A DNA stretch of 64,000 nt from assembly GCF_008124865.1 (NCBI RefSeq), contig NZ_VNHY01000003.1:186001-250000 (forward strand). Reading direction: 5' to 3'. This document shows positions 1-10,326 of the stretch, one piece after another (the first letter of the stretch is position 1; every line of letters begins with the position of its first letter). A program made the position numbers and the translations under genes. This stretch comes from Fodinibius salinus (lineage in GTDB: Bacteria; Bacteroidota; Rhodothermia; Balneolales; Balneolaceae). The notes below the pieces were generated by a model. That model worked only from the letters and a program-made list of their open reading frames with translations, did not search any database and was not told the DNA's origin.

Positions 1-143
1 TCAGTTGTCCACATCAGGATCACTGAAACAGGGACATCATATTTCTCGGACAGTTTGTCCAGATTCTTTTTGGACTGATCTAGTGCCTTTTGTGCAACTT
101 TTTTCTTAAAAGCGGCAGTATAATTGTTTTCTTCGCTTGCCAT
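1..143 (-). CDS. Small IS3-OrfA-like helix-turn-helix protein, N-terminal part (cut by window edge)
   Basis: The reading frame starts at ATG 143 and is open through the left edge, giving about 47 residues. They are hydrophilic and lysine-rich, with no membrane segment. The spacing YTAAFKKKVAQKAL, then LDKLSEKYDVPVSVILMW, resembles the helix-turn-helix of IS3/IS911 transposase OrfA proteins (F-K-x-x-V-A-x-x-A-L, L-a-x-x-y-x-V, I-x-x-W). It lies 59 bases after actF on the same strand, where coxB or coxA is often found in related genomes, so it may be the last gene of the operon or the start of the next unit. No other transposase gene is visible. It could be a domesticated DNA-binding protein or an IS remnant. 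Confidence 0.5.
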   Translation of the reverse strand, partial: MASEENNYTAAFKKKVAQKALDQSKKNLDKLSEKYDVPVSVILMWTT

Positions 144-202
144 AGGGTGTATAGCTTGTGATCGCAGTGGGCAAACCCTAACTGCGTTCAGATAATTATT
201 GA

Positions 203-1387
203 TTAATGTTTGTTTAGCGATTCTGCAAGTGTTGGATCTTTGACGGGGATCATCTTATTCTGCTTAAACCGATAGAAAAAGAGACCCATAAAAATACCGC
301 CAAGACCAATAAAGCTTGTGATTGTCATCCAGCTTAAATGGAAACCGTGGTGGTTTAATACTGGCATTACAATCCAGTAGAGTTCTACCAAGTGGGCAAC
401 CAGTATTAATACCGACACTGTATTGACAATCTTGTGATTTGTCTTGGCTCCTTTAGAAAGCAGTGCTATAAAGGGAATGACAAATCGTGCAAAAAGATAA
501 AAATAAGCTAAATATTCATACCCGCCACTGAGTCGTTCCAGGTACCATACCGTCTCCTCAGGAATGTTTGCATAATAGATCAAGAGAAATTGACTAAAAG
601 CAATGTATCCGTAAAATACGGTGAAACCGAACAACTGCACGCTCAAATCATAAATATGACCGTCTTCCAGGGTATTCGTTAATAATCCCTTTTTCCATAA
701 GTACATTACAATAAGGATGAGGGTAGCAAACAACCCTTGAAAGCTCATAGCAAAATAATAAACGCCAAAGATTGTGGAATACCAGTGTGGATCAAGTGAC
801 ATTAGCCAGTCGAAAGATGCAAAGGCCAGCGTAATTGCAAAAATAAATATGCCCGGACCGCTAGTACGGCGGAGAAGTGTTTGTAATCCCCAGTTGCCAG
901 TTTTATCCATTTCAACCGACTTTTGATACATTCTATAACCCAAAAAACTCCAGATAGCAAAATAGATTACCTGTCGAATAATAAAGAAGGTGCTATTGAG
1001 GTATGGTTGCTTACCTTGCAGTACTGGGTCGTGGGCAACTGCTTCGGGGTGTGTCCAATGATACAGAGAGTGCATACCCAGCAATATCGGTATGATAAAT
1101 AGGCCCCAAATCCAGAGATTTGAAGAAATCGTCTCGGGAATACGTCGTAGTGCTGTACTCCATTCTGATCGCGTCAGGTGCTGGAGCATTACGAAAAACA
1201 GGCTGGCCAGTGCTATGCTCGAAAAGAAGGAAAAACTTACCAAATAGGAGAAGAAAAACTGATCGTGTTCTAGAAAATATCCTACACCAGTAGCCAGTAA
1301 TCCTACAATACCCACGCCAAACAACGACTGGGTAATGTTTGAATCAGCAGGAAATTGCAGTGTATCAGTTATTTTGGGCTTGCTCAT
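203..1387 (-). CDS. actF: Alternative complex III subunit ActF (quinol:cytochrome c oxidoreductase, integral membrane)
   Basis: Protein of 394 residues with about ten hydrophobic segments, the usual size and pattern of ActF. In the family, ActF is related to ActC/NrfD and packs beside it in the membrane, contributing to the quinol and proton side of the complex. Visible family features include paired Trp/Asp segments such as FASFDWLMSLDPHWYST and the following GVYYFAMSFQG. It is the last recognisable act gene, 46 bases downstream of actE, all on the minus strand. Identification rests on gene order together with the hydrophobic pattern and is firm. Confidence 0.95.
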   Translation of the reverse strand: MSKPKITDTLQFPADSNITQSLFGVGIVGLLATGVGYFLEHDQFFFSYLVSFSFFSSIALASLFFVMLQHLTRSEWSTALRRIPETISSNLWIWGLFIIPILLGMHSLYHWTHPEAVAHDPVLQGKQPYLNSTFFIIRQVIYFAIWSFLGYRMYQKSVEMDKTGNWGLQTLLRRTSGPGIFIFAITLAFASFDWLMSLDPHWYSTIFGVYYFAMSFQGLFATLILIVMYLWKKGLLTNTLEDGHIYDLSVQLFGFTVFYGYIAFSQFLLIYYANIPEETVWYLERLSGGYEYLAYFYLFARFVIPFIALLSKGAKTNHKIVNTVSVLILVAHLVELYWIVMPVLNHHGFHLSWMTITSFIGLGGIFMGLFFYRFKQNKMIPVKDPTLAESLNKH

Positions 1388-1433
1388 AAAATGGAACCAA
1401 GTTAATTATGGTCGTTAATACGTTTTAAAAATC

Positions 1434-2417
1434 TTATTCACTATTGTCGCTCAGTGATTTTATGTATGCAATGAGCGAATTAATTTTACTGTCGCTAAGG
1501 TGGTCGTAAGGAACCATTGATGGTGGAAAGCCTTTTGCAATTTTGGCACCCGGCTCAACAATAGATTCGCGTAAGTATTCTTCATCAGCGACTACAGTTT
1601 CACCGTTTTCAAGTGCTCGCTCATTACCATAAAGGTTTTTCCATGTTGGACCGACAAGTCGTGATCCATCCGTAGAGTGACAACTTTCACAAGCATTGGC
1701 TGAGGCTATGGATTTGCCCCGTTCTATGGAAACTTCGCCCCCACCAGATTTAGATTCTTTTTTTGCTTCAGCTTTAGCCAACTTTTGCTTGTGAGATTCT
1801 TTAATCGAGGCGATATCTACATCATAATTTTCTCGAACTTCTTCTTCTGGCACATTCTGGCTGCGTTGTAATGCGCGAACGTAAGCCACAATTGCCCACC
1901 GGTCTTTTACAGAAATTTGATGATTATATGCTGGCATATTTCGAATGCCATTTGTAATGACAGAATAAATATAGCCGTCACTTTGGTTTCTCAGGCGATC
2001 GATATGGAGACTGGGTGCCGGTACAAAACCATAATTGTTAGCCATAATAATTCCATTACCATCGCCACTAATACCGTGACAGGGCGTACAAAACACCTCA
2101 TATCGCTCTTTACCGCGATAGATAAAGGATTTTGTTACATCTACCTGAATTTCTTCGACAAAGCTACTGTCCTTGTTAATGCCTTGGTAGTACTGTTTGT
2201 CCTGTTTGAGTTTGCCTCGAGCTATAGTTCCCTCTACTGGGTGACGCATAGCTCGATTGTCAGCAAAAAACTTGTTTTCCTCCTGTTGCTCAAAACGGTT
2301 TTGTTGATCCATGTTCATGTTTGGATGAACCGGCTGGTTTTCAAACTTTTCTCCGCGACAAGAAATGAGAACCAGGGGAAAAATGGTTGCAAAAAGTAAG
2401 TACTTAAAAGCTTTCAT
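1434..2417 (-). CDS. actE: Alternative complex III cytochrome c subunit ActE, fused to a second CoxB-like cytochrome c domain
   Basis: Start taken at ATG 2417; the frame extends to a TTG at 2432, but the ATG puts a lipoprotein signal (LVLISC, Cys20) at the N-terminus. Length 327 residues. Two haem c sites are visible: CTPCH at residues 110-114 with likely axial Met161 (GIRNMPAY), and CESCH at 243-247 with likely axial Met301 (GFPPSMVPY). The first domain is the usual monohaem ActE. The second, after a charged linker at about 200-230, has the DGSRLVGPTWKNLYG and ADEEYLRESI pattern typical of the cytochrome c domain on caa3-oxidase subunit II. The extra domain may pass electrons directly to an oxidase (inference). 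Confidence 0.93.
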   Translation of the reverse strand: MKAFKYLLFATIFPLVLISCRGEKFENQPVHPNMNMDQQNRFEQQEENKFFADNRAMRHPVEGTIARGKLKQDKQYYQGINKDSSFVEEIQVDVTKSFIYRGKERYEVFCTPCHGISGDGNGIIMANNYGFVPAPSLHIDRLRNQSDGYIYSVITNGIRNMPAYNHQISVKDRWAIVAYVRALQRSQNVPEEEVRENYDVDIASIKESHKQKLAKAEAKKESKSGGGEVSIERGKSIASANACESCHSTDGSRLVGPTWKNLYGNERALENGETVVADEEYLRESIVEPGAKIAKGFPPSMVPYDHLSDSKINSLIAYIKSLSDNSE

Positions 2418-2452
2418 CGGATCGTTATGCAAACTAAAAATTTTGTGGTGAA

Positions 2453-3001
2453 TTATTCCGAATCGTAAACAGTTTCAATATGCGTTGCTCCGTTACTACG
2501 GAACAGTTTTTCAGCTTTTTCCTCAGCAAAAAGATCATCAGAAGCTTCAATACAGACAAAGAATCCGTCGTCCGAAGCTTTCTCGAAACGCTCAACGTTA
2601 AACAGAGGATTATTGAATCGAGGTAGTTTATTGAGTCCAATCATTCCAAAGGTAGCGGCAAATGCCGCAAGTAAAACAGTCAGCTCAAATGTTATAGGCA
2701 CATAAATGGGAATATTAATGAACGGCTTTCCACTGATGTTCATGGGATATTCATAGCCCATCACCCAAACCATAAGGGCAAGTGCACCAACCATACCAAT
2801 TAAGGCACCGGATAATACAATCCAGCCGAGCGGTGATTTTTTGACGCCCATTGCTTTTTCCATCCCGTGGATGGGGAAGGGAGCATAGGTATCAAAATCC
2901 GAATAGCCGGAGTTTTTGACTGATTCTGCCGCATCAACAAGCTCCTTTGGATTGCGGAACTCAGCTAATACGCCGTAAATTTGTCTGTTGTCTGCTTCCA
3001 T
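2453..3001 (-). CDS. actD: Alternative complex III subunit ActD (DUF3341)
   Basis: Protein of 182 residues. It has a soluble N-terminal part beginning with a YGVLAEF strand, two transmembrane helices (about residues 58-82 and 97-120), and a C-terminal soluble part ending in HIETVYDSE. This is the DUF3341 pattern of ActD, a structural subunit that bridges the membrane and the periplasmic iron-sulfur subunit. It lies between actC (12 bases upstream) and actE, as in known act operons. Confidence 0.95.
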   Translation of the reverse strand: MEADNRQIYGVLAEFRNPKELVDAAESVKNSGYSDFDTYAPFPIHGMEKAMGVKKSPLGWIVLSGALIGMVGALALMVWVMGYEYPMNISGKPFINIPIYVPITFELTVLLAAFAATFGMIGLNKLPRFNNPLFNVERFEKASDDGFFVCIEASDDLFAEEKAEKLFRSNGATHIETVYDSE

Positions 3002-3013
3002 AGATATCAGATC

Positions 3014-4447
3014 CTAAACAGTTTGTTCTTGTTGAACCATAACAGGTTCGGTTTTAGATGCATCAAATTCTTTGGAGTCCTCATCGTAATTATGGGGATC
3101 GGCCTGAGGCATTACCCCTTTCACTTCTGCAATGGCAACCATAGGCAAGAACCGTAGGAAGAGCAGGAAGAAGGTGAAAAACAATCCAAATGTGCCGATG
3201 TAGGTAATAATATCCCAGAATGTGGGTGAAAAATAATCCCAAGATGAGGGCATAAAATCGGTAGAGAGTGAAGCAACGGCAATCATAAATCGTTCAAACC
3301 ACATGCCGATGTTCACAATTATTGAAATCACAAATGTTAGTCCTACATTGCGCCGTATTTTTTTGAACCAGAGGAATTGTGGAGTAATAACGTTACAGAA
3401 CATCAGGATCCAGAATCCCCAAGCATAAGGACCAACGACATAGAGCCAGAAAATACCTTGTTCATAAATATACCCGCTATACCAAGCGATAAATCCTTCC
3501 ATCAGGTAGGCAAAAGCTACCAGATTACCTGTTACCATCATCACGAGATTCATTTTCTCCATGATGTCAATATTCATGATATCCTCGAGCTTATAGATCT
3601 TTCGGGCAATCAACATCAGGGTGAGGACCATGGCAAAACCAGAATAAATGGCACCAGCTACAAAATAAGGTGGAAATATAGTACTGTGCCAACCCGGAAT
3701 GACAGAAACGGCAAAATCAAAAGATACAATAGTGTGAACCGAAAGTACGAGGGGAGTGGCAAGACCGGCTAGAATCATGTATGCCTTTTCGTAATGCCAC
3801 CAGTTGCGAAAACTACCTGTCCAGCCCAGAGCAGCTATACCGTACGAAATTTTAGCGATTTTGCTCTTGGCTTTATCGCGCAGTGTAGCAAGGTCGGGAA
3901 TAAGCCCAACATACCAGAAGAGCAGCGAAACGGTAAAATAGGTACTTACGGCAAAGACATCCCATAAAAGGGGACTCGAGAAGTTGGGCCACGCTGCCAT
4001 TTGATTGGGGATAGGGAAGACCCAGTAGATGACCCAGATACGTCCTACGTGAATAGCCGGGAAAATACCCGCACACATTACAGCAAAGATGGTCATAGCC
4101 TCTGCAAAACGGTTAATAGCCGTTCGCCAACCTTGGCGAAAGAGAAAAAGTATAGCAGAAATTAAGGTCCCTGCGTGACCAATACCAACCCACCAAACAA
4201 AGTTGATAATAGCCCAACCCCATCCAGCGGGATTATTAAGCCCCCAAATACCTGTGCCATCCCAAACAAGATATCCAATTGCACCTAGCAATATTATGAG
4301 AAGTACATTGGAAAGACCAAATGCCAAGTACCACAATTTAGGAGTGGGCGACAGGGGTGTCTTGGCAATCATATCAGTGATACTCCCGAAAGAGTGATCA
4401 CCTTTTATAAGTGCCGGCTTAGATTCGTACTGATAATCTGTGCTCAT
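3014..4447 (-). CDS. actC: Alternative complex III quinol-oxidising membrane subunit ActC (NrfD/PsrC family)
   Basis: Protein of 477 residues with about ten transmembrane helices of the NrfD/PsrC type. In alternative complex III, ActC binds menaquinol near the periplasmic face next to ActB and is thought to help move protons. Family sequences seen include the conserved [17 protein letters not shown] segment and [20 protein letters not shown]. The polar C-terminal tail (about residues 445-477) is rich in acidic residues. It starts 17 bases after actB, in the expected order. Confidence 0.96.
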   Translation of the reverse strand: MSTDYQYESKPALIKGDHSFGSITDMIAKTPLSPTPKLWYLAFGLSNVLLIILLGAIGYLVWDGTGIWGLNNPAGWGWAIINFVWWVGIGHAGTLISAILFLFRQGWRTAINRFAEAMTIFAVMCAGIFPAIHVGRIWVIYWVFPIPNQMAAWPNFSSPLLWDVFAVSTYFTVSLLFWYVGLIPDLATLRDKAKSKIAKISYGIAALGWTGSFRNWWHYEKAYMILAGLATPLVLSVHTIVSFDFAVSVIPGWHSTIFPPYFVAGAIYSGFAMVLTLMLIARKIYKLEDIMNIDIMEKMNLVMMVTGNLVAFAYLMEGFIAWYSGYIYEQGIFWLYVVGPYAWGFWILMFCNVITPQFLWFKKIRRNVGLTFVISIIVNIGMWFERFMIAVASLSTDFMPSSWDYFSPTFWDIITYIGTFGLFFTFFLLFLRFLPMVAIAEVKGVMPQADPHNYDEDSKEFDASKTEPVMVQQEQTV

Positions 4448-4464
4448 CGTAAAATTGTTGGAAA

Positions 4465-7400
4465 TTAAGCCAATTTCGGATTGGGGTTACTAAGTTCTGA
4501 TAAATACGACGTACGTGGCCGCGTATTGAGTTCTTCTAGTAGTAGGTAGTTACGGTTGTTCTTCTTTGTTTGCACCACTTCGCTGTCCGGATCGGTAAGG
4601 TCGCCGAAGTAGATTGCGTCAGCGGGGCATGCTTGTTGACAAGCAGTTTCTACAGCACCGTCTTCGGGCTTTTGCGTCTCGCCATTCGTTTCAATATCAG
4701 TTTCAATTTTGGCACGATTTACGCGCTGTACGCAGTATGTACATTTTTCCATCACACCACGGAAGCGTACCGTAACCTCCGGATTCATCGCCATTTGTAC
4801 GATTTCCGGATCGTCACCACTTGTTAGAAACTCTTCGGAGTAATTGAAAAAGTTAAAACGACGAACTTTGTAGGGACAGTTATTGGCGCAGTAACGCGTG
4901 CCAATGCAACGATTGTAGGTCATTTGATTCATACCGTCTTCGCTGTGAGTGGTCGCCGCTACTGGACAAACCTGCTCACAAGGTGCCATCTCGCAGTGCA
5001 TACAAGGCACTGGCTGATGCAATGCTTTGGGATTGTTAACATCGCCATCAAAATAGCGATCGTTTCGAATCCAGTGCATTTCACGCCCGTTGCTTACTTC
5101 GCGCTTACCAACAACCGGGATATTATTTTCTGCAGTACAGGCAATAGTACAAACGCCACAGCCTGTACAGGCATTAAGATCAATAGACATACCCCATTGC
5201 GGCTGGTCGTCAGGATATTCCTGTTCATCGTAAGAATTAAAAATCGAAAGTGGTTCATCTTCTCCGTGTTCCTCAGCATAGGCAAGACCCGGCATTTCTG
5301 CATCATAAGAAGATTCATAGCTAGAGAAATGGGGATCTTCACGATATTCCTGAAGAGTGGCATGGCGTAGCAGTGAGCGACCTTCCATAGTGTTATGATC
5401 CTGCGTACAGGCAATTTCGTACATTTCGCCTGTCTTTTCCACGGAAATGTCACTCGCAAAGTGCATATTTTGAGTGGTGCGCAGTGGATAAGTATCAACA
5501 CCGGTCTCATTTGCTACCCGGCCGATACCTTCACGTCCATACCCAACGGTAATAGTGATGCTGTCGTCAGCATGTCCCGGTTGGACCCAAGCTGGCAACT
5601 CAACCGTAGTGCCGTTAACAGTAAGGGCAATTACTTCAACTTCTGATTTGCCTAGTCCGGCTTCTTTAACACCCAGTTCGTCGGCTGTTTTCTTGCTCAT
5701 CAGCGCGACGTTGTCCCAAGTAATTTTCGTCATGGGCTCAGGGAGTTCCTGTAGCCAGCCGTTATTGGCAAATCGCCCGTCAAATACGTTAGAATCAGCA
5801 CGAATTACCAGCTCCATACCATCAGAAGTTTCAGCATTGTTTAAGAAGCTGTCGGCTTGTGAGCTGAATTCGTTTGATATGCTTACTGATTTAAGTGGAA
5901 AGGTGTTTTCGCCTGCGATACCGTCATGCAGGGCTTGCTCCCACTGTTTTTGAAAGTTTGTTGTGTAAAAATCTTTCCATGTTTCCTGAACAAGATCATA
6001 TCCTTTGGGCTTATTACCGTTCAGGATGGTACTCAAAAACTCGATTTCGCTGACACCGGAATACAGTGGCTCAATTTGCGGCTGAATAATGGAACGAGTA
6101 CCCGTGTAAGAGTATCCATCACCCCAGGCCTCAAGAAAGTGGGCTCTGTTAATATGCCAATTGGCCAGCTTTGAAGTCTCATCATAATAATCAGAGAGGT
6201 GAATAACCTGTCCGGCCTGAGATATCGCATCATCAAAGTTTAGGTCAGCCGGAGCTGAGAATACAGGATTGGTGCCGACGAGTACTACTGTATCAATATC
6301 GCCGTTATTGAGATCTTCAGCCAGACTGGCAAATGCTTCTTGGTTATTTTGGTCGTCAATATGTGGCACATCATGATACGTAACTGTTTCTCCGTCATTA
6401 CCAAGGGCAGCATTCATGGCTGCGACAGTGGCGTGCAATTCGGGAGAATGATCTCGTCCCACTGTTAATATAGACTCACCGCGATTTGCCAACAGGTCTT
6501 CGGCAAGCACGGGAATCCATTCGTGGTCAGAAAATTTGTTGGAATATCCGCTAAAAGCTGATAACCCATTTACAGACTTTTCCAATTTGGCTGCCAGCGC
6601 ATATATAAAGAGTTCCACTTCGCCAGACTTGATTCGCAGGCGATTGTCTGCGTTGGAGCCGGTTAATGTAAAAGTACTTTCTATGGAATATAACCGAGAC
6701 ATGTCATCCTCGGTAGAGGTAACAGCCCGCCGATCAGTAAATTTCTTGGTATTGGCTACACTGTTTTTATCAGCAGCGGGATTTAAGAAATCGTCATCAA
6801 AACTGACAATTGTATTTGCTTCATCATAGTGATTGGCTGTCCTCAGGCGCTGGCCAAAAGCAATATTAGTGCCTTCCAGCGCATTGTCTTCACCGAATGC
6901 TTCATAGGTGACCCACTGAGCATTCGAGAATCTATCCATTGCCTGCTCCTTCAACCTGTTATACGTGGGTGAAGAATTTGCTTCTGAAACAAAGGCAATG
7001 TTTTGCTCCGTATTCGAAAAGTGATTACTACAAAATTCTGCAAAAGCACTAACCGAAGAACGCTCGCCATTTTTGCGAACATAGCGCGAGCGGTCAGGAT
7101 CAAACATGTTCAGAATTTCCGCCTGCCCATAAATACTAGTGTTGCCGTTGCTGGCGGGATGCATTTCATTTCCTTCAATCTTTCCGGGACGCCCTTCGTG
7201 GTTTTCAACAACAATACCGTTCAGTGCATCCTGGAAAGGCATGGCTGATGCATAATACAGCGGATTGCCGGGTACTATATCTTCCGGCATTTTACTGTAC
7301 GGCATAATCTTTTGTACGGGGCGTCGGCACGCCGCAAATCCAGCAAGCGCAATAGAAGCTCCCATAACGCGCAAGAAGCTTCGTCGGGAAACCTCATCAT

Positions 7401-7515
7401 TGAGCTCCGTAGCATTTTCAGGGAATTCGCGCTCAACGTACTTTTGATACTCGTCATTTTTTGCCAGTTCTCCCAGGCTTTTCCAGTAATTAGGACTTTT
7501 TACATCTTCGCTCAT
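4465..7515 (-). CDS. actB: Alternative complex III iron-sulfur subunit ActB (molybdopterin-oxidoreductase-like plus ferredoxin-like)
   Basis: Protein of 1016 residues. The N-terminus carries a Tat-type motif ([10 protein letters not shown], about 43-52) followed by AGFAACRR, which could be a lipid attachment site at Cys63. Residues of about 60-740 resemble molybdopterin oxidoreductases, a domain that has lost its cofactor in this family. The C-terminal third has four cysteine groups for iron-sulfur clusters: [11 protein letters not shown] (about 775-790), [15 protein letters not shown] (about 835), [13 protein letters not shown] (about 868), and CTYC with CQQACPADA (about 921 and 958). ActB is the periplasmic electron-carrying subunit that receives electrons from quinol. 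Confidence 0.96.
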   Translation of the reverse strand: MSEDVKSPNYWKSLGELAKNDEYQKYVEREFPENATELNDEVSRRSFLRVMGASIALAGFAACRRPVQKIMPYSKMPEDIVPGNPLYYASAMPFQDALNGIVVENHEGRPGKIEGNEMHPASNGNTSIYGQAEILNMFDPDRSRYVRKNGERSSVSAFAEFCSNHFSNTEQNIAFVSEANSSPTYNRLKEQAMDRFSNAQWVTYEAFGEDNALEGTNIAFGQRLRTANHYDEANTIVSFDDDFLNPAADKNSVANTKKFTDRRAVTSTEDDMSRLYSIESTFTLTGSNADNRLRIKSGEVELFIYALAAKLEKSVNGLSAFSGYSNKFSDHEWIPVLAEDLLANRGESILTVGRDHSPELHATVAAMNAALGNDGETVTYHDVPHIDDQNNQEAFASLAEDLNNGDIDTVVLVGTNPVFSAPADLNFDDAISQAGQVIHLSDYYDETSKLANWHINRAHFLEAWGDGYSYTGTRSIIQPQIEPLYSGVSEIEFLSTILNGNKPKGYDLVQETWKDFYTTNFQKQWEQALHDGIAGENTFPLKSVSISNEFSSQADSFLNNAETSDGMELVIRADSNVFDGRFANNGWLQELPEPMTKITWDNVALMSKKTADELGVKEAGLGKSEVEVIALTVNGTTVELPAWVQPGHADDSITITVGYGREGIGRVANETGVDTYPLRTTQNMHFASDISVEKTGEMYEIACTQDHNTMEGRSLLRHATLQEYREDPHFSSYESSYDAEMPGLAYAEEHGEDEPLSIFNSYDEQEYPDDQPQWGMSIDLNACTGCGVCTIACTAENNIPVVGKREVSNGREMHWIRNDRYFDGDVNNPKALHQPVPCMHCEMAPCEQVCPVAATTHSEDGMNQMTYNRCIGTRYCANNCPYKVRRFNFFNYSEEFLTSGDDPEIVQMAMNPEVTVRFRGVMEKCTYCVQRVNRAKIETDIETNGETQKPEDGAVETACQQACPADAIYFGDLTDPDSEVVQTKKNNRNYLLLEELNTRPRTSYLSELSNPNPKLA

Positions 7516-7551
7516 TCCGTTACCGTTGCGTTAATTCAGATTCGTTATTAA

Positions 7552-8202
7552 TTAATAGTGACAACCTTGACAGTAGGTTGGGGGGTTGATGTTGTTCTTG
7601 GCTACAAGCTCGCGGCCCATTTTTATTTGTTCTTTCTTGGGTTCGTATCCCATCGTTGTCACTTCTTCTACCGGACGCACACTCTTTTCGGGATTCCTGT
7701 GACAATCGAGGCACCAGCTCATGCTCAATGGTTCTTTTTGTTGAACAACCTCCATGCGATCAACGCGCCCGTGGCAGCTTTCACATCCTACACCAACATT
7801 AACATGTGCAGCGTGATTGAAATAAGCATAATCCGGTAGGTTGTGTACTCGAACCCACTCAATAGATTCGTCTGAATTCCATTTGTCCCGAATTTTCTGC
7901 ACTTCTTCGGGATTATTTGAATCAACTTGATTGTGACAGTTCATGCATGTCTGAGTGGGAGGAACGTTTGCATGCTTTGATTTAAAAACATTAGTATGAC
8001 AGTACTGGCAATCAATATCTAACTTCCCTGCGTGAATTTTATGGCTGTAAGCGATCGGCTGCTCGGGAGCGTAACCTACATCGGTATATTCCGGAGAGAA
8101 AAAGTACCAAACACCCGCTACGGTTGCGGTTGCAAAAATAATAAGCCCGAGCAATATTTGCCGCGGCACTTCATCTGCCCATTTGGGAAAAATCTGAGCC
8201 AT
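7552..8202 (-). CDS. actA: Alternative complex III pentahaem cytochrome c subunit ActA
   Basis: Protein of 216 residues with one N-terminal membrane anchor (about 14-34) and exactly five haem c motifs: CQYCH (65-69), CMNCH (86-90), CESCH (140-144), CLDCH (164-168) and CQGCH (211-215). Five haems and this length match ActA. It is the first gene of the minus-strand act operon, 36 bases before actB. Its promoter must lie in the 476-base gap upstream. ActA takes electrons from ActB and passes them to the ActE cytochrome. Confidence 0.97.
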   Translation of the reverse strand: MAQIFPKWADEVPRQILLGLIIFATATVAGVWYFFSPEYTDVGYAPEQPIAYSHKIHAGKLDIDCQYCHTNVFKSKHANVPPTQTCMNCHNQVDSNNPEEVQKIRDKWNSDESIEWVRVHNLPDYAYFNHAAHVNVGVGCESCHGRVDRMEVVQQKEPLSMSWCLDCHRNPEKSVRPVEEVTTMGYEPKKEQIKMGRELVAKNNINPPTYCQGCHY

Positions 8203-8678
8203 AACTGATCAAAAAATTTATCGTTCCTTGTTGTAATATGATCTACAAAAAAATATCAGACTGAAGGTACAGAAAATCACTCTATTTTATAACCTGCAAA
8301 AAAGCCATACGATATATTTAAAATGATTCTAAATAGATTGGATTTCCTTAAGCCTTTAACAAAAGCATGCTAAAGATATAATCTATTTTTTAAAAATGCT
8401 TAATTCAATTTCCAAATATTTTACAAAAAATGGTGAAAACTTGACAGTGTTAATGAATCAACATTCTAAATCAGATAAGCTATTTATAGGTAGTAGTATT
8501 GGCGGATGAGCACTGCTAAATTTCTATAATTATTATTACCTTCGGTATGATTGAAACTGAAAGCAGCCTTGCCACACCATCGCAATTATTAGCATTTAAC
8601 CCAAAATTCCGAACTGAATTCAGGATAACATGCTGGATTTAGCAAGGGTCTCTGAAAGAAATAACTTTTACATATTTG
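8203..8678. other. Intergenic region, divergent promoters of act operon and DUF420 gene
   Basis: A 476-base AT-rich stretch between the divergently transcribed actA and the DUF420 gene. It must hold promoters for both. I see no convincing RNA gene, coding remnant or long inverted repeat; the longest ATG-led frame near the plus-strand gene is about 31 codons with no recognisable features. No promoter could be assigned with confidence by eye. Confidence 0.5.
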
Positions 8679-9242
8679 ATGAGTTCTGATAAACCGGTAA
8701 CAATAGATTTACTTAAAAATATCAGCCTAGTAAAAGCCATTGGCGTAATACTATTAATAAGTGCAGCGGCTTTCGGTTTTTTAGTATGGCTGATTTACTT
8801 TAAAGGAGGTAGTGATTACAGTTCGGAAGTGATTACCAGTCTGCCTGCCCTCAATGCTTTATTAAATAGTACTAGTGCCGTACTTCTACTTTTTGGATAC
8901 AAAGCTATTTTAGATCGGAATTTTTCCCGGCACATGAAATTTAATCTCACAGCTTTTGTAACCTCTACCTTTTTTCTGATCAGCTATATGATTTATCATA
9001 ATTTTCATGGCAGCACGCCATTTACGGGAGAGGGTTTTATCAGGCCGGTTTACTTTTTTATCCTGATTTCGCACATCATTCTTTCGGCGTTAGTCATGCC
9101 TATGATATTGACCAGTTTTTACCTGGCATTTTCAGGGAAGTTGAAATTGCATCGTAAAGTTTCAAAAGTGACACTACCGGTGTGGTTATATGTATCGGTG
9201 ACGGGAGTAATAGTATTCTTTATGCTCCGGGCCTATTCGTAG
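8679..9242 (+). CDS. DUF420 (CtaM/YozB-like) membrane protein
   Basis: Start set at ATG 8679; an in-frame TTG sits directly before it. Protein of 187 residues with about five transmembrane helices. Family marks are the LPALNALLNSTSAVLLLFG helix, the H-rich segment MIYHNFHGSTPFTGEG, and the C-terminal HRKVSKVTLPVWLYVSVTGV. DUF420 proteins of the CtaM/YozB group are needed for maturation of haem-copper oxidases in Firmicutes. The place next to the act operon fits a role in building the terminal oxidase, but that role here is inferred. Confidence 0.85.
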   Translation: MSSDKPVTIDLLKNISLVKAIGVILLISAAAFGFLVWLIYFKGGSDYSSEVITSLPALNALLNSTSAVLLLFGYKAILDRNFSRHMKFNLTAFVTSTFFLISYMIYHNFHGSTPFTGEGFIRPVYFFILISHIILSALVMPMILTSFYLAFSGKLKLHRKVSKVTLPVWLYVSVTGVIVFFMLRAYS

Positions 9243-9257
9243 ATTTGTAATAATATT

Positions 9258-9380
9258 AAACCCTTTTAAGAAATAACTCCCCCTTCTTTAGAAAGGAGGA
9301 GTTTGTGGAGTTAAGTTATAGAGCAAATATTTCCCTTACGAAGGGGAAATAAAGAAAGTGTTTAAGAGGGTGGGTTTTAG
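9258..9380. repeat. Nested imperfect palindromes, REP-like intergenic element
   Basis: The gap after the DUF420 gene holds two adjacent hairpins. One pairs AACTCC-CCCTT with AAGG-AGGAGTT around TTAG. The other pairs ATTTCCCTT with AAGGGGAAAT. They are flanked by AAACCC on the left and GGGTTT on the right, so the whole element is roughly palindromic. This is the look of the CCTCC/GGAGG repeats common between genes in Bacteroidota. It may also act as a terminator for the converging genes. Confidence 0.5.
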
Positions 9381-9404
9381 AACTTATACCGATTATTCCA
9401 ATTA

Positions 9405-10112
9405 TTACGCTAAGAAATTTTGTCCTGCTTCTGGGATCCAAACTTCGGTATCGCAAGTTTCTTCGGTAAGTTTTTTGAAATCTTTGGGATCACCGGAGAG
9501 CACAGGCATGGTTCCATAATGAATTGGTACGGCATAGTCGGCTTGTATCAGATCGCAGGCCATAGCCGCCTCTTTAGGATCCATAGTGTAGTGGTCGCCC
9601 ATAGGTACGGCAAGAACATCCGGTTCATAGAGTTCGCCGTAGAGTTCAAGGTCGTAGAAAATATTAGTATCGCCCAGATGATAAAAGGTGATATCCTTAT
9701 CAAAAGAGATAACCAGTCCCGCAGGTTCGCCAGCATAATCGCCTTGGAAAGATGAGCTATGGTTGGCTGAAACCATGGTTACGGAAAAATCATCAAAGGT
9801 TACAGTACCGCCTTTATTAAACTCAATGGCTTGATCTTCATCCAGCCCATGCTTGCCTACCAGCAGACGCGAAAGTTCAACCGGAGCAGCTACCGTACAT
9901 CCTGTATCGGCGGCAATATCAAGAGTATCGCCTACGTGATCAGCATGTCCGTGTGTAAGTAAAATATAATCTATCTCCTCCTGCTTTTTATGAGCATCGG
10001 GGGTGGTGGGATTTTGCGAAAGAAAAGGGTCAATTAAAATGGTGGTGTCGTTGGGACTTGTAAGTTTAAATGCTGAGTGCCCCAACCATTGTGCTTGAGC
10101 TGAAGTATCCAT
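9405..10112 (-). CDS. UPF0173 metal-dependent hydrolase (metallo-beta-lactamase fold)
   Basis: Protein of 235 residues. It begins with the family strand QWLGHSAFKL and has the metal-binding motif THGHADHVGD (about residues 53-62), then SANHSSSF, YHLGDTNIFYD (about 153-163) and a C-terminal PIHYGT. These are the His/Asp ligands of the metallo-beta-lactamase fold in the arrangement of the UPF0173 (YtkL-like) family. Substrate unknown. No signal peptide, so cytoplasmic. It stands alone, convergent with the DUF420 gene. Confidence 0.9.
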   Translation of the reverse strand: MDTSAQAQWLGHSAFKLTSPNDTTILIDPFLSQNPTTPDAHKKQEEIDYILLTHGHADHVGDTLDIAADTGCTVAAPVELSRLLVGKHGLDEDQAIEFNKGGTVTFDDFSVTMVSANHSSSFQGDYAGEPAGLVISFDKDITFYHLGDTNIFYDLELYGELYEPDVLAVPMGDHYTMDPKEAAMACDLIQADYAVPIHYGTMPVLSGDPKDFKKLTEETCDTEVWIPEAGQNFLA

Positions 10113-10326
10113 AAGAATAATGATTTTAATTTTTGATTATTGGAAATTGTATTGACTATCTAAATCCAAAGTGTTATACATCAACTAGTAGTGTTTAAAA
10201 ATGATAAAATAATGACAAGAATAGTTATTGTTTCATTTCGTTTATTATCACAACTTTTTAAAAAAGATCATTCCCTGTACTTGGGATATTAGGAATCGTA
10301 ATTACAAAAATTATTGAGGTATATCC

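Noticed and set aside
1917-2399. Plus-strand frame of 160 codons opposite actE
   Set aside because: It lies wholly inside the actE gene, which has two haem motifs; no recognisable product.
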